Assembly: GCA_963513935.1 (NCBI GenBank)
Contig: OY740768.1
Span: forward strand, 34,904,216 to 34,968,215
Direction: 5' to 3'
DNA: 64,000 bases
Source of the DNA: Aphrophora alni
Taxonomy: Eukaryota; Arthropoda; Insecta; Hemiptera; Aphrophoridae
Both the position numbers and the translations under genes were made by a program. The notes below the pieces were generated by a model that was given only the letters and a program-made list of their open reading frames with translations, did no database searches and was not told the origin of the DNA. Position 1 is the first letter of the stretch; the number at the start of each line of letters is the position of its first letter. Of the stretch, positions 1 through 11,845 are shown piece after piece.

Positions 1-362
1 ACATAAACATTGGGAAGTGAATCAGTAAAAATACATATATGTATTTTTTTTTTAATTTGAGATAGTATATTCTAACTTATTTTGAGGTTATAATAAAAAT
101 AAAACAACAACTAGACTTATCTATTATGTAAGGGAAATTACACACCATTTTCAATTAAAACATTTAAATTGATTTAAAAAATAAACATTACATTTTTAAT
201 CAAATCAAACTGAGAAAACTATATAAAGTCATTACTTTTATTTAAATCTAATACATGTATATAGATAAAAATTAAAACAATAAATTGTTCTAATTACGTT
301 ATAAAATCCACAAATAAATTATTTAAAATATTTTCTTTTCCGCTTGAATTGTTGCAACTATC
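1..362. other. AT-rich sequence, nothing recognised
   Basis: Very AT-rich stretch with homopolymer runs. I see no coding potential, RNA gene or clear repeat structure in it. Confidence 0.5.
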
Positions 363-626
363 ATGAGTACAATGTTCCGCCTGTCCCAGCTTCGTCACTC
401 TGTCATTTGTTAACACGTTTCGGATAACCTCCATTTCAAAACAACTATTTGTACTGATTATCCTACTCTGGGAATCGTTATTTTAAATTTAACGTCGATT
501 TAATATAACGATTCCCAGAGTAGGATGATCAATACAAATAGTTGTTTTGACAATGTAGACTATCCGAAACGCGTCAACAAATGAGAGAGTGACGAAGCTG
601 GGACAGGGAGAACATTGTACTTGCGA
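363..626. repeat. Imperfect 120-bp inverted repeat (hairpin)
   Basis: The left arm (363-480) and right arm (506-626) are reverse complements with about 85-90% identity, separated by a 25-bp AT-rich spacer. The inner ends read CGATTCCCAGAGTAGGAT (right arm) and its complement. The structure lies about 75 bp beyond the 3' end of the Crypton reading frame at 703. It may be the terminal structure of that element or an independent small foldback insertion. It has no coding content. Confidence 0.8.
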
Positions 627-702
627 TGGTCTAACAAATAAACCGAATAGCGTATAGTTAAAGGTCTCATAAGAGTCATGAAAATATAGGTACACAATTT
701 GT

Positions 703-3367
703 TTATTTACAGGAAGCTTTTTTGTATAGAAGTTTTTGAACTAAAACTTTTATTTTAGGCCAAGTTTTGTTTTTTAAAACTGTTTGATATTGGGACATTA
801 ACATCTCACATTCGTGTTTTCTTGGTGGCTTGCACTTGGCAATGTGAGTCTTAAAAAAATCGAATACAATATTTTTCTCTTGATCTGTCCATTTTGTAAT
901 CTCTCTTTTTATAGATTTCTTAGAGGCTACTATGTTTCTTTTAGTTTGCAGAACTGAACTGGAAGAAGACTCACTTACTCCGATTAGTTCTTTTAAAGGT
1001 AACAAGTCTCCGTCTTCTTCTTATTCTGAACTTTTACTTCCTTTATCAACTTCATCGAAGTTGGTAGATTGTAATATATCTTCGTCAAGATTTACCTCTA
1101 TCTCATCTAGCGATTTACCTTTATTTTTGGCTCCTTCGCTACTCTCAATTGACAACAATAACTTTGCAATTTTTGCTGTTTGGAAAACGTCATCTGGGAG
1201 CCTATATTCACTACGATGGACTGAAGACGTATGCCCCATAAACGAAGCGAGCTGTTCAATATCCTGGTCATTTAATTGGAACAATTGAGATATTATTGCT
1301 AAATGTTTCCTGAGACTTCTTGATGTGACTGCATCAGGATTTTTCAAACCTGCTATTTTGGAGTGCTTCTGCAACACTTTATAACCAGTGATCGGATTAG
1401 TAGTATTTACATTTGCAAAACATTTCTTCTTAATTTAATCAGCAAATCTTTAGCACGTCAAAACTGAACAACACAGGTGTCACTTTTCGTTTTCCCTGAT
1501 TGACCACCCGTTTAAATTTTCTTATAAGAATCATTTCAATAGGTCTCACTACTTGTTCGAACTCCTCATAATTATGGTTATTTGAATATTTTCATATAGA
1601 TCTAGTGGAAGTCTCTGAAGCTCACCTACTCGTTTTCTGCACAAAAGGAGTACTCTACAGTATGTAGTCTCAACCAACTGACGGTAGGCACGCAGATCAC
1701 AATGATTGGCATTTATTGTTGATGCTGCTTGGCTAGCTTGTTTTACGAGGTAATCTCTGAGTAAGTTGAGATCACTTGCAAGAGGAACGATGGTGATTTT
1801 ATTCATTTTATTAACATGAAGATTGTTTGCAGCCTGGTGTGACACTTCGAATTTCCAATTTGACTTTAATAAAAGAATTGTTGTTCTAAGCTCGGCTTCA
1901 GCCTCAGTTGCGGATTGTCCTACGAAGCAGTGTTTCTTTTTTAATGCATACGAGATTCCTATTTCACAGCACTCTTTTAAAGAAGTACTTATATTCATGG
2001 CGTAGGTTCGTGCATTATATCTGTCTGCGTTGGGGTCGTAATTAGCTGCTCTTTTTGCTGCTTCCACAAGTACGTCAAAAAAATCTGGTTTCAATGCATG
2101 CAGTAGATTTGAAATTCGTGGTTCTATTTTCTTAACTTCTATTAACAATTTTGCCAACTCTCTCATTTTTCTGGAAGTAACGTTCACTTGGTGTTTATCC
2201 CTATGAGTTAAAAGGTAACGTGAACCATATGAGCAAATCATAGGATCTTTTTTTCCTTGAAATATATTGAATCTGCTCTCATTCTCGGAAAACTTGTTCG
2301 TACAGTTTTGAATGAAATTTAACGTCCTTTAAAAGATAATTTTGACCAGCTGCCTGTGAAGATTGTTTGTTGCAGTTTCCAGGATTTTGATGACATCTTT
2401 TTCTGTGCCTCCAAAGCTGCTTCCTAGAGTAAAATCCGATACAGTAAGTACGCGGTAATACCGAACTTGATGCATTTGATAAAATTGGAGTTCTTACTGG
2501 TTTTACAGTATTTGTGGTACCGTAAAGGTAGTTCCCCTTTTTTCGTAGTAAATCAATTAAATGTTTTCTCTCCTTAGATTTAATTGGTTTTGAATTTATT
2601 CGTTCAACTTCAATTTCGAATCGATGGTTTCTTAAAAGGTGTCTAGCAAATGTAGTAACTAGTGTCTCACAATAAAAACAAAAGTCTTTTCTTCTAACGC
2701 GCTTAGGTTTATTATTATCCTGAAATAAAAATGTATTATTTTCAGAATTATTACCCGAATAAGGTTTGTTTTGGAGATCCCAACTTTCAGTTAACAAACT
2801 TCTTTGGGGTGAATTTGTTTTATCAATAATATTTTCATCATATCTGGCTCCAACTTCAATACTATTACGGATTAATCGTTCTTCAGAAAATACCTTCAGA
2901 TCGAAAGAACACGAGAAGTCTTCTATTATGTTATTTTGTGAAGATGTCTGGGCTTCAAACTCTGTATTACTACCACTACTACTATCAGGGACATATTCTG
3001 GGCCAATATCCGAATCATAATAATCAATGGAAGGCGATGGGTTTTGACAGTTCACAAGACTGGTTGGAGTCAAATTTTCATCATATAAATAGCTGCCCTG
3101 TAAATAATTAAAATGTTTTGTATGTCCTTTGATTGGTATCTGTCCTCCTTGAGTATTTTCTTCAGGAACAGAACTTTCAAAATTAAATGTCTCGTCTTTT
3201 TGTTGAACTGGCTCATTTGAATTTGAAACCACACAAGGAAATGAAATCGAGTTGCTTGATGATTCTCCATCACAGCTATCAATGTACTGCACAAGTGGCT
3301 GAAAAATTGGCGTTATGCTCTCAGTTTCTTGACGTAAAAACATTTTCCATCCTAAAAAGCAAAACAA
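703..3367 (-). pseudogene. Crypton-type tyrosine recombinase, broken
   Basis: Nearly full-length transposon gene read from 3367 down to 703. Residues 1-362 (3367-2279) form an acidic, Ser/Asn-rich N-terminus followed by two Cys/His zinc-binding-like motifs (FCFYCE with HLLRNH; a later Cys with RHRKRCH). After a one-base frameshift near 2280 the helical core domain continues (2241-1549) and ends in the first catalytic arginine box, CRKRVGELQRL. Another frameshift near 1575 and a damaged stretch at 1380-1480 precede the catalytic C-terminus (1377-1021), with Arg in SLRKH, His in FMGH and the nucleophile Tyr in SEYRLP. An in-frame TAA at 1021-1023 then separates this from a SANT-like tail (KWTDQEKNIVFDFF) continuing in the same frame to 703. 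Tyrosine recombinases of this kind integrate circular DNA without terminal repeats. At least two frameshifts plus the stop indicate a dead copy; an assembly error could explain single lesions but not all of them. Confidence 0.85.
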
Positions 3368-3642
3368 TGTAGATTTGTATTATTGTTATTATAACATAGA
3401 TCTATTAATATCTAAACATTTTAAATTATTTAGACATAGGCATTTATTTTCAATATAAAAGATTTAAACATTCTTTTCGGGATCAAAACTATGGCCTAAA
3501 TGCAAAAAATGGTTAACAAAGTTAGAGTTTTTATAACAATACTTCCAACTATGTATGTATTTCTGGACATAATGTAGTTAGTAGTTATTTCTTGGATGTT
3601 ACTTTAAACTTCCATTATTTAAAAATATTTTTTTAAAGTCTG
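3368..3642. other. AT-rich flank of the Crypton relic
   Basis: Region upstream of the first Crypton codon. It could contain the element's 5' untranslated part. No specific motif is recognised. Confidence 0.3.
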
Positions 3643-4693
3643 TTAGATTGTTATAAAACATTGTAAACAACTAACTTTAAAATAAAATATATTAAACTAG
3701 CGGAGCCATGCGACCTTTCATAGTTCATGGGAAAAATAAACAAATAGGCCTAATAAACAACAGTCCCGTTTTTAAAACTACAGTATCACCTTGAACTATT
3801 AACTAATGATTGACTCAATTCTAACATTGTACGTACATTCTAACATATTAATTACATGCTGATATTTTTTGAATCACCATGCATATTTATTAGGTATTAC
3901 AGACCAATATTTTCATATAAATCTACTTAAACATTATCCATAATAAACATTTATAACAATAGAGAGTTTTAAGGTAACTAGTAGGCCTACAGCAAAAGAG
4001 GTTTAACCGCAAAGACACTTCTCTTGCAAAATAGGTTTGACGTTTCAATGTGTACCCACATTCCTGTCAGAGCTAAACTATAGAGATAGTTTAATAGAAA
4101 CAAGATAATAGACTCGTTGAAAGGGACAAATTACCCTTTTGAAACACACAACTGCCTTATATAATATTTAAAACTTATAATAACAATAATCCCACATAAA
4201 TTAATAATAATTTTTCAGTCTTGTTAAACAATGGGAACCGGGCCCGGGAATGCTAAGCCGATTAGTGCCAGGTGACCGAATCTCTACCTCACTACGACCA
4301 TTCCAGAACTATAGTGGTGGTCGGACTATATTATTGGAAGACATATATTTTACCCTTTTATGTCAAAACTTAACAAATCTCTTTGCAAGATATTGTTGCA
4401 TTGAAACTATCTGGTATTCCCCACAGTTTAAAGACAATAGGCCTATAAGAAATTTTCTAGGTTAATGATAAACGATCAGGTAGATTTGTTTTAAAACATT
4501 GTAAACCACTAACTATACATATATTAAACTGGTGGAACCATGCGACCTTTCACAGTTCATGGGAAAAATAAACAAATAGCCCTTATAACCAACAGTCCCG
4601 TATTTAAAACTATAACCTTGAACTATTAACTAATGATTGACTCAATTCTTACATTGTACGTACTTCTAACATATTAATTACATGCTGATATTT
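3643..4693. repeat. Direct duplication of a ~215-bp segment
   Basis: Positions 3643-3867 are repeated at 4481-4693 in the same orientation at roughly 90% identity. Both copies contain CCATGCGACCTTTCA followed by a shared CATGGGAAAAATAAACAAATA block and end in ACATGCTGATATTT. The roughly 610 bp between them (3868-4480) is unique here and has no credible gene. Small indels separate the copies, so this is an old segmental duplication or two copies of one short dispersed repeat. Confidence 0.85.
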
Positions 4694-4923
4694 CATGGAA
4701 AAAAATGCGTAAATTTCTATATACTTATTCGAATTAAAATTAAATAATAAAAATTTAACGTTCACATATTTAATTATTTTAAAAAAATAAGTCGTCCAAA
4801 TAAATCACTTTTTATATTTGTTTTAATAAATAATGTCATTAGATCGCAAATTCAGTTTTCTTTCCTTTGAAACTAATTATCCTAAAATTTACATTCATAA
4901 AATTAAATTTTTATAATAATATA

Positions 4924-6477
4924 CATGGTGTCCCGTAAATCTCTGGACACATGTATATAGCGTTATTGCTTGGGTCAAGACAAACACATTTCACCATAGG
5001 AACATGGGTCTGCGGTGCCTAGTTTTCCGTCTATCTGTCTGTATGTGTTTTTTACAAAACAATTCCTTACTCCTAAATGGTTTGAAGTTTGAGCTACAAC
5101 GTTGAGATTTTGCACAAATGTTTATCTTATTAAGACCTATCTTCGTTTAAAATTATACTAAAATATCGTCAACTGTTTCAAGATGGCGGCCATTTAAAAT
5201 CTTTGATGCCAAATTCCACAAAAACCGTTGACTTTACAAAAAAATTGCAAGAAATGAAAAAGTTAGTAAATTTTATGTAGTTTTCAATAATACATTATTT
5301 GTTAAGATCGGATAAAAAACAACAGAGAAATTAGCTCTTTTCGTAAAGCATGACCACTTTTCTCCGTTTAAACAATGCTAATACTCCTTTTACACTGTCT
5401 AAATAACTTTACAATCATCCGTCATACGTCAAATCGGCTGAACTCACCAACCTACTTAGTGTTCCTTAGAGATATTCTTCCGGAGTTGATGGAAGATGTT
5501 CCTCTTCTTGTCCGAGAAAATATGTGGTTCCAACACGACGGAGCCCCAGCCCACTATGGCAATATAGTCCGTGATTACTTGAATATCACTTTTCCAAACA
5601 GTTGGATAGGGTGTGGAGGGCCGACACCGTGGCCCGCTCGATTGCCCGATCTCACTCCTCTAGACTTCTTCCTTTGGGGCACAATGAAACAATTGGTTTA
5701 TAGCTCACCTATAGAGAGTGAGATGGACTTGGTACCTCGAGTTGTTGAAGCAGCCGCAATAATAAAAGAAGATGACCAAGTTTTTGGACGTGTTCAACGA
5801 TCCATGATTGATCGGTTTAGATTATGCAACCGGATTGACGGTCGTAATTTTGAACAGTTATTGTAAGTAAAGAAGGCCTCATTGTAAATAAAGAAGGACC
5901 ATAAGGTAGTGTCCAATTGTATTTAATAAGTAAAAAAAGTTTACATTATCAATGTTGGTTTTTATTTATTTAAAGAAAAATTAATGTTACTTAGCAATAG
6001 ATTATTTAGACAATGTAAAAGGAGTATTAGCATTGTTTAAACGGAGAAAAGTGGTCATGCTTTACGAAAAGATCTAATTTCTCTGTTTTTTTTTATCCGA
6101 TCTTAACAAATAATGTATTATTGAAAACTACATAAAATTTACGAACTTTTTCATTTCTTGCAATTTTTTTGTAAAGTCAACAGTTTTTGTGGAATTTGGC
6201 ATCAAAGATTTTAAATGGCCGCCATCTTAAAACGGTTGACAATATTTTAGTATAATTTTAAACGAAGATAGGTCTTTTTAAGATAAACATTTGTGCAAAA
6301 TCTCAACATTGTACCTCAAACCGTTTAGGAGTAAGGAATTGTTTTGTAAAAAACACATACAGACAGATAGACGGAAAACTAGGCACCGTAGACCCATGTT
6401 CCTATGGTGAAATGTGTTTGTCTTGACCCAAGCAATAACGCTATATACATGTGTCCAGAGATTTACGGGAAACCCTG
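4924..6477. mobile_element. Tc1/mariner-like element with ~480-bp inverted repeats
   Basis: Terminal inverted repeats 4924-5406 and 6002-6477 are about 95% identical over nearly 480 bp. The ends read CATGGTGTCCCGTAAATC and, reversed, CAGGGTTTCCCGTAAATC, flanked by TA on both sides as expected for TA target duplication. The interior (5407-6001) holds only the C-terminal part of a transposase. Very long, well-matched repeats around a coding stub suggest a non-autonomous foldback derivative. Confidence 0.85.
5407..5866 (+). pseudogene. C-terminal half of a Tc1/mariner-superfamily transposase
   Basis: Open reading to the stop at 5864-5866. It shows the second catalytic aspartate in WFQHDGAPAH and the third in LPDLTPLDFFLWG, with 36 residues between the two Asp. 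The DNA-binding helix-turn-helix domain and the first catalytic Asp are absent because the frame enters directly from the left inverted repeat. The reading frame technically opens at 5375 inside that repeat, so no native start codon survives. The D(36)D spacing and the WIGxGGP block separate it from classical DD34D mariners. It cannot encode an active enzyme. Confidence 0.8.
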
Positions 6478-6490
6478 TATATAGGCCAAC

Positions 6491-7197
6491 ATTAAGATAT
6501 ATTCGAATTGTAAGCGAAAACCTACTCTGTAAAACAATTTACAATCACACGTAAATGATTTTTGACCAAAAAACATACTTAAAACGATTAGATGGAATTG
6601 ACATTATAACAGTCTATTATTGAACATACAAAGAACATTTTGTGAAAGTTTTATTGAAAAATATTTATAAATACGCTTTTCGTGATCGTTTTTATAAAAT
6701 GTGTAAATCCAAATGAACCATAGGAAGGAAATTAGAAATAACCATTAGTTTTAAGGTACACAAAGTTATTGAAACTAGTTTTATCATGATGAAATTTACA
6801 CAGAACATTTATTTGTGCATAGAATACATTTTGAGAAAATTTCATTAATAGATATTAAGAAATATTCGAATTATAAGCGAAAACCTACTCTGAAGAACAA
6901 TTTACAATAACGTGTAAATGATTTTTTGACCAAAAAACATACTTAAAACAATTAGATGGAATTGACATTATAACAGTCTATTATCGAACATACAAAGGAC
7001 ATTTTGTGAAAGATTTATTGAAAAATATTCATAAATACGCTTTTCGTGATCGTTTTTATAAAATGTGTAAGGCCAAATGAACCGTAGGAAGGAAATTAGA
7101 AATAACCTGTAGTTTTTTGGTACACAGAGTTATTGAAACTAGTTTTATCATGATGAAATTTACATAGAACATTTATTTATGCATAGAATACATTTTG
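6491..7197. repeat. Tandem duplication, period ~363 bp
   Basis: Copy 1 (6491-6833) and copy 2 (6854-7197) are direct repeats at about 93% identity, joined by a 20-bp linker. Shared blocks include AAGCGAAAACCTACTCTG, CGCTTTTCGTGATCG and TTATCATGATGAAATTTACA. There is no coding potential. The unit starts 13 bp beyond the right end of the Tc1/mariner-like element. Confidence 0.9.
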
Positions 7198-8799
7198 TTG
7201 AATTCGGGCATCATAGGAGTTATGCGTATCACAGGACAGCCTGGTACTTTACTATCAATATGGTTTTACGGTTTTCGGGTACACGTCAAATTAATTGCCT
7301 AAAAGTAAAAAATAAAATAGTGGAATCAGTTGCCACTGTAGATGAGTTTCCTATTTACTTCTAGTAATAAAGTTTTTAGCATGTTTGACTATGGAATAAC
7401 TATTCATTTGACTGAAAGATGTCATTTAAGCCTAAATGGTTATAAACAGAAGCTTGTTAGAATACAATAGTAGCCCTCTATATTCTTTGCTACCTGTTTA
7501 CTGGGAAAGCAACCACTGGCCTAGGAATTAAATAAACACAATATTTCTTAGAAACAGTAGTTTTAAGGTTAAGTTTTCAATAACTTCAAGAGCAGCGTGA
7601 ATTACAACAGTAGAATATTTTAAAACTTGTTGACAGGTGACATGAATTGGTTTTAAAGCAAGGTAGGATTCCTTACTGTAGGCATCTACTTAATCAAAGG
7701 ACTACAAACCTTGTTGAATGAATTTCAAACAGATTAATAAATATAAGCAAAATCCCTCAACCATTTTTTAATGTTATATTTTTTTTCCTTACAAAATTAT
7801 CAATTTCTTCAAGAGTTTCTACAAAATCGTACCGTAATGCTATTGCTAGATAATCTATAAAAAAAAACTGTATTTACGATAGTTTGATCTAGAATCCACA
7901 ATTTCTGGCAATTTTAATTAAAACTTTGAGAAGATGTCTCTTTTAGTTTTTTCTTGGGAAAATACAAAATATTAAAGTTTGAAATTTCGTTCCAAAAACG
8001 TTTCCCGAAAGGCCTATTGGGATATAAGTATTTAACGGTTGGTTGTAAGTAAATAAAACTAAAACCATTTGATTTAGCCGACAATATTGGATGTTTTTTT
8101 AAATTTTACAAATAAACATTTTCATAAGTTGTTAAGGTTTAATATTGATAAAAATAATATTTGGCTTATGTAATTTTTTTTGTTTTATAATTTCTATAAT
8201 TTAGGTTAATTGTTTTCATTTCACCTCAAATAACTTACACATATACCAACAAAAAAGAAAAGATTATATAAATATTGCTCAGACAAGTTTATATTTTATT
8301 TATATTTATAAATATATCATATACTAATAAATAGAGAATATTGATGATAATAATAATCAAATAACATTTAGTGTAGCTATATTGGTTTTTCGGGAATAAG
8401 TACCGGTACATAAGAAATTACAACATCTTATAAATATTTTTGCAGAATCTTACTATACCCATTTAAAATATTGTTTTGCAATGTAAACGTGATGGTATTA
8501 ATACTTAACCATTTATTCGAGAAGAAGAAAGAAACGAAAATAAACAACAAAGATTCACAATTTGTCAAACACTTTGAAAATGTGTAAACATTTTAATTTC
8601 AAGAATGCAGTTGAGACTATTATAAACATTTAATCAATTTCGAATTAAATGCAGTAAACTGAATTCTATATATCTATCCCTTCTCTATTAAAAAAAAAAA
8701 TAATAAATAAAATAAAAGGAGCTCAGCATTACCGCTGTGCACCTGTTCCATATTTTCACACTTGATTGTTTATTTTGGATTTGGTTGGATTTGATTTTT
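7198..8799. other. Intergenic AT-rich DNA, no gene seen
   Basis: No exon-like open frame, RNA gene or clear repeat is recognised in these 1.6 kb. Short AT microsatellite-like runs occur. Confidence 0.4.
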
Positions 8800-9212
8800 T
8801 TTGGACCAACTACATAAAAACCCATTTAAAATTTTTACTCAGTATATTAAAAACGTATATAGTTTGGGCAAAATCTATACCTAAAGTTTTTTTAAATTTT
8901 TTTGTGGGATGAATTTCGTTAAAATGTGGGATCCACTACATTAAAAGAAATGCCAAATTTCCACTTAGTAAATTGAAAAACTGAAATATTGTGGGTTTGG
9001 GAAAACTCAGTCAATAAATAGATATATTTTAAATATATTGATGGGTTTTTTGAAAAGTGGTGTCCGCTATTATGTAAAACGCAGAAGTAAAATTCCGACA
9101 GTACTTAGAAAATCTGAAATAGTGTGAGTTTGGGCAATATCTGTTATTAAAATAATGTTTTTCAAATTTTGTTGATTTATTTTGAATTCGGTTTAAGAGT
9201 GGGATCCACTAC
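8800..9212. repeat. Degenerate tandem repeat, ~3 copies of ~130 bp
   Basis: Three diverged copies share the order 'ACTTAGTA.ATT', 'GTTTGGGCAAAATCT', a T-rich run, then GTGGGATCCACTACA. That last block is clear at about 8930 and 9200 and altered near 9060 (GTGGTGTCCGCTA). The decay suggests an old minisatellite-like array. Confidence 0.65.
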
Positions 9213-9373
9213 AAAAAATTTAAATAAGCGATAAATAAAGTTAAGAATTATTCTAAATAATAGCTAGACCCTATTTGTAACAAGCAGGTTTTGGTACAAC
9301 TATTATCACAATAATATTACGAAATTACTAATGACGTTATAAAGTAAAATTAATAACTATAATTTGAACGTAC

Positions 9374-9406
9374 CTGCTTTGATATCAGTTGCTTGTTTCC
9401 TTCCAT
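9374..9406 (-). CDS. Candidate first coding exon of a minus-strand gene
   Basis: On the minus strand an ATG at 9406-9404 opens an 11-codon frame reading MEGNKQLISKQ. It ends in CAG followed by a good donor GTACGTTC (9373-9366). About 200 bp upstream (9410-9600) is less AT-rich than its surroundings and could be a 5' untranslated region and promoter. No downstream exon is recognised between 9366 and position 1, so the rest of the gene would lie in a long intron or outside the window. I do not recognise the peptide. This is inference from local sequence only. Confidence 0.3.
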
Positions 9407-9752
9407 TTTACACACAAGACGCAGAGTTGAACATTCAAAGCTGTGGACAAAGTTGAATACTACGGTCCAGTATCCAGCCCCTAAAACTATTTTGTTTGCA
9501 ACGATACTCGATACATTTCTCGGAATTATTGAGGCCGCCTGAGTGTGAGAAGTAGAAGACCGAGTACTATTTGTATTTACTAATTATTATAAAACTCCAT
9601 CCTAATATGTATTTGTTTAAATTCTTTTATTTATTGTTTTATCTGGTGTGTGGTGTACTGTACGACGGAAGTGAAAATGTCTATGGTGATCAAAACCATT
9701 TCACAGTAATAGTTACATTTCAACAATTATGAGACTTATCGTATTCTCCATA

Positions 9753-9793
9753 CAAACGACGGTCGTTTCGGCTATTTAGCCATTTTCAAGTCA
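9753..9793 (-). ncRNA. Hammerhead-like relic (Penelope/retrozyme type)
   Basis: Minus-strand order: ACTTGAAAAT (decayed CUGANGA), a perfect five-pair helix II (GGCTA/TAGCC, loop AA), GAAA, and a helix III able to self-pair (ACGAC-C-GTCGT). The core has substitutions expected to abolish cleavage, so it is recorded as a relic. The spacing matches the better copies at 41.2 and 60.8 kb. Confidence 0.45.
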
Positions 9794-9919
9794 GTGTTGT
9801 TTAATTGTTGAATTTTAGTCAATATTCGAAACGGCGACATCCAAACAATATAGTAGTTACATTGTATGATTGATATTAATAATTATTATTAATATCGTAA
9901 TACTATTATTATTATTTAT

Positions 9920-10475
9920 TGCATTGATTTAACCTAAGAAAATTATTGCATAGTTTCTTTTTCAAAAGAGTAGGCTATATCACCTACTTCACATGAGCAT
10001 TAATTTAACCCTAGAACAATACAGTATTGAAAATACAATTGTACAGCAGCTCCTTAACGTGAATATTAATTTAACCTGAGAAAGTTACTACATAGTTTTC
10101 TTATAAAAGATTATAGCACCTCTTTAACAAGAATATTCATTGTTCCTATGAAAGTTATTGCACAGTTTCTTTTATAAAAGTGTAAAGCATCTCTTTAAAA
10201 TAAACATTTATTTACCCTGAGAAAGTTATTGCGTAATTCAGAATTGCAACATCTCCTTGACAAGGAAATTAGTTTTTTCTGAAAAATGTTATTGCTTAGT
10301 TGGTTTTCTGTAAGATTTGCGAGGTCACCTTGAAAAGGAAATAAGTTTTATTTGAGAAAGTTATTGCTTAGTTGGTTTTATATAAGACAGCGAGGTCTCC
10401 TTGACAAGGAAATAAAGTTTTATCCGAGAAAGATATTGCATAGTTTATTTTATAAAACAGTACAGCACCATAAAT
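9920..10475. repeat. Degenerate tandem array, ~65-70-bp unit, ~8 copies
   Basis: Successive units follow the pattern 'CACCTCCTTGACAAGGAATA', 'TTTAACCTGAGAAAG', 'TTATTGCATAGTTTCTTTTATAAAA'. Units near 9950, 10040, 10110, 10180, 10250, 10320, 10390 and 10450 are recognisable with many substitutions. No coding frame runs through them. The neighbouring 10476-10892 is unique sequence with a small hairpin (GAAGCGT/ACGCTTC near 10580-10610). Confidence 0.75.
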
Positions 10476-10892
10476 GTTGAAGCTTTCTAGGGATGTTTTT
10501 GCATACAGCACTTTCTTTTTTAGTACACTCGTTTTTTCGCTCGAAAATACCCGAATGAGCTTGACGAATGAAACCTAATCATCACGAAGCGTAACGCGTG
10601 ACGGATGACGCTTCACACTTATTCACAGCACAGGAACATTGTTATCACACCAAAAATAATAATAAATACTAAAAGTTATTTCAAAACCATAATTTGTTTT
10701 TTACAATGATTTATTTTGCTAAACACATTGACAATCGAACAATTTACCAACAATAATGTATTGGTTGTAGTAGAGACCACCTCTGAAAAATGGCCCCAAT
10801 ATTTGGTTTAGTTTGTCCAAACAGCCGTGCGCTCTAAAGGATTAGGGCGACCCTTGCTCCCCAACGCGCAGACACACTCACACGTGCGGCTT

Positions 10893-11609
10893 GGCCTACC
10901 TGCTGCTAATGGTTCTTCTATGAATCATAAACTAGCCCTTGTACTACAAAATCAAATTTTTCTAGATTTTAACTTTACTAAATTTTTACTCTAATTACTG
11001 AACTCTAAATATTATTTCTACCAAAATGAGTCCAAACACGGTATAATATTGTGACAACTCTAAGTGGTTTTATGGTCAGTAGGTTACAAAATCATAAATT
11101 TGACTACTTTAAAATGGTTATAGACATTTTATTTGAATTAGCACGATCACAATAACATACATAATAATTACAGTAATTCTAGTAGTGATTTCAAACGTAC
11201 CGGTATGCAAAAAAAAAACAAAGAATCTAAATCAAAATCAACATAGGCTAACAGTGAACATATACTAAAGTAAAAGAAAATACAAATAATTACAAATTTG
11301 TTTTAAAAGTTACTTTACAATAACATTTTCCATGGTATTGATCAGATTACTATTACATTAGACGTCTGATTATTACAATATAAAATACGTGATAAAGGAC
11401 ACGTTTTAACTATTTTCTAGTTTTAAAACTCAAAACCCAGTTAGAGTTGTCACAATTGTACCGTGTTTGGACCCATTTTGCGAAAAATAATATTTAGAGT
11501 TTAGTAATTAGAGTAAAAATTAGGTAAAGTTAAAATCTAGAAAAAATTCATTTTGTAGCACAAGGGCTAGTTGGTGATTCATAGAAGAACCAATAGCAGC
11601 AGGTAGGCC
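10893..11609. mobile_element. MITE with ~170-bp inverted repeats
   Basis: Left arm 10893-11062 and right arm 11441-11609 are reverse complements (about 88%), with outer ends GGCCTACCTGCTGCTA and its complement. The interior has no transposase. Superfamily cannot be assigned because no clean target-site duplication is visible. Confidence 0.75.
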
Positions 11610-11845
11610 GAGTGATATACTATAAACACTTATAAAATACTATATTTTATAAGTGAAATACTACCAAAAGACGATAACACACAACAAATGTCTACGTGAA
11701 TTTCAAAACTGCTTAAGCGACTTGGGTTAGAACAGAAGGCCAACAGGATGTCAAACTGGCAACAGTGCCGGTTCTCTTTGTGATATTTCGGTGGTTAAAA
11801 TATACACCTTAGTTGCCATAATGGTATCGCAATGTAAAATATATA

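Noticed and set aside
4250..4465. 71-codon open frame on the + strand
   Set aside because: Starts by chance after a GC-rich patch; no homology, no splice context, lies between two repeat copies.
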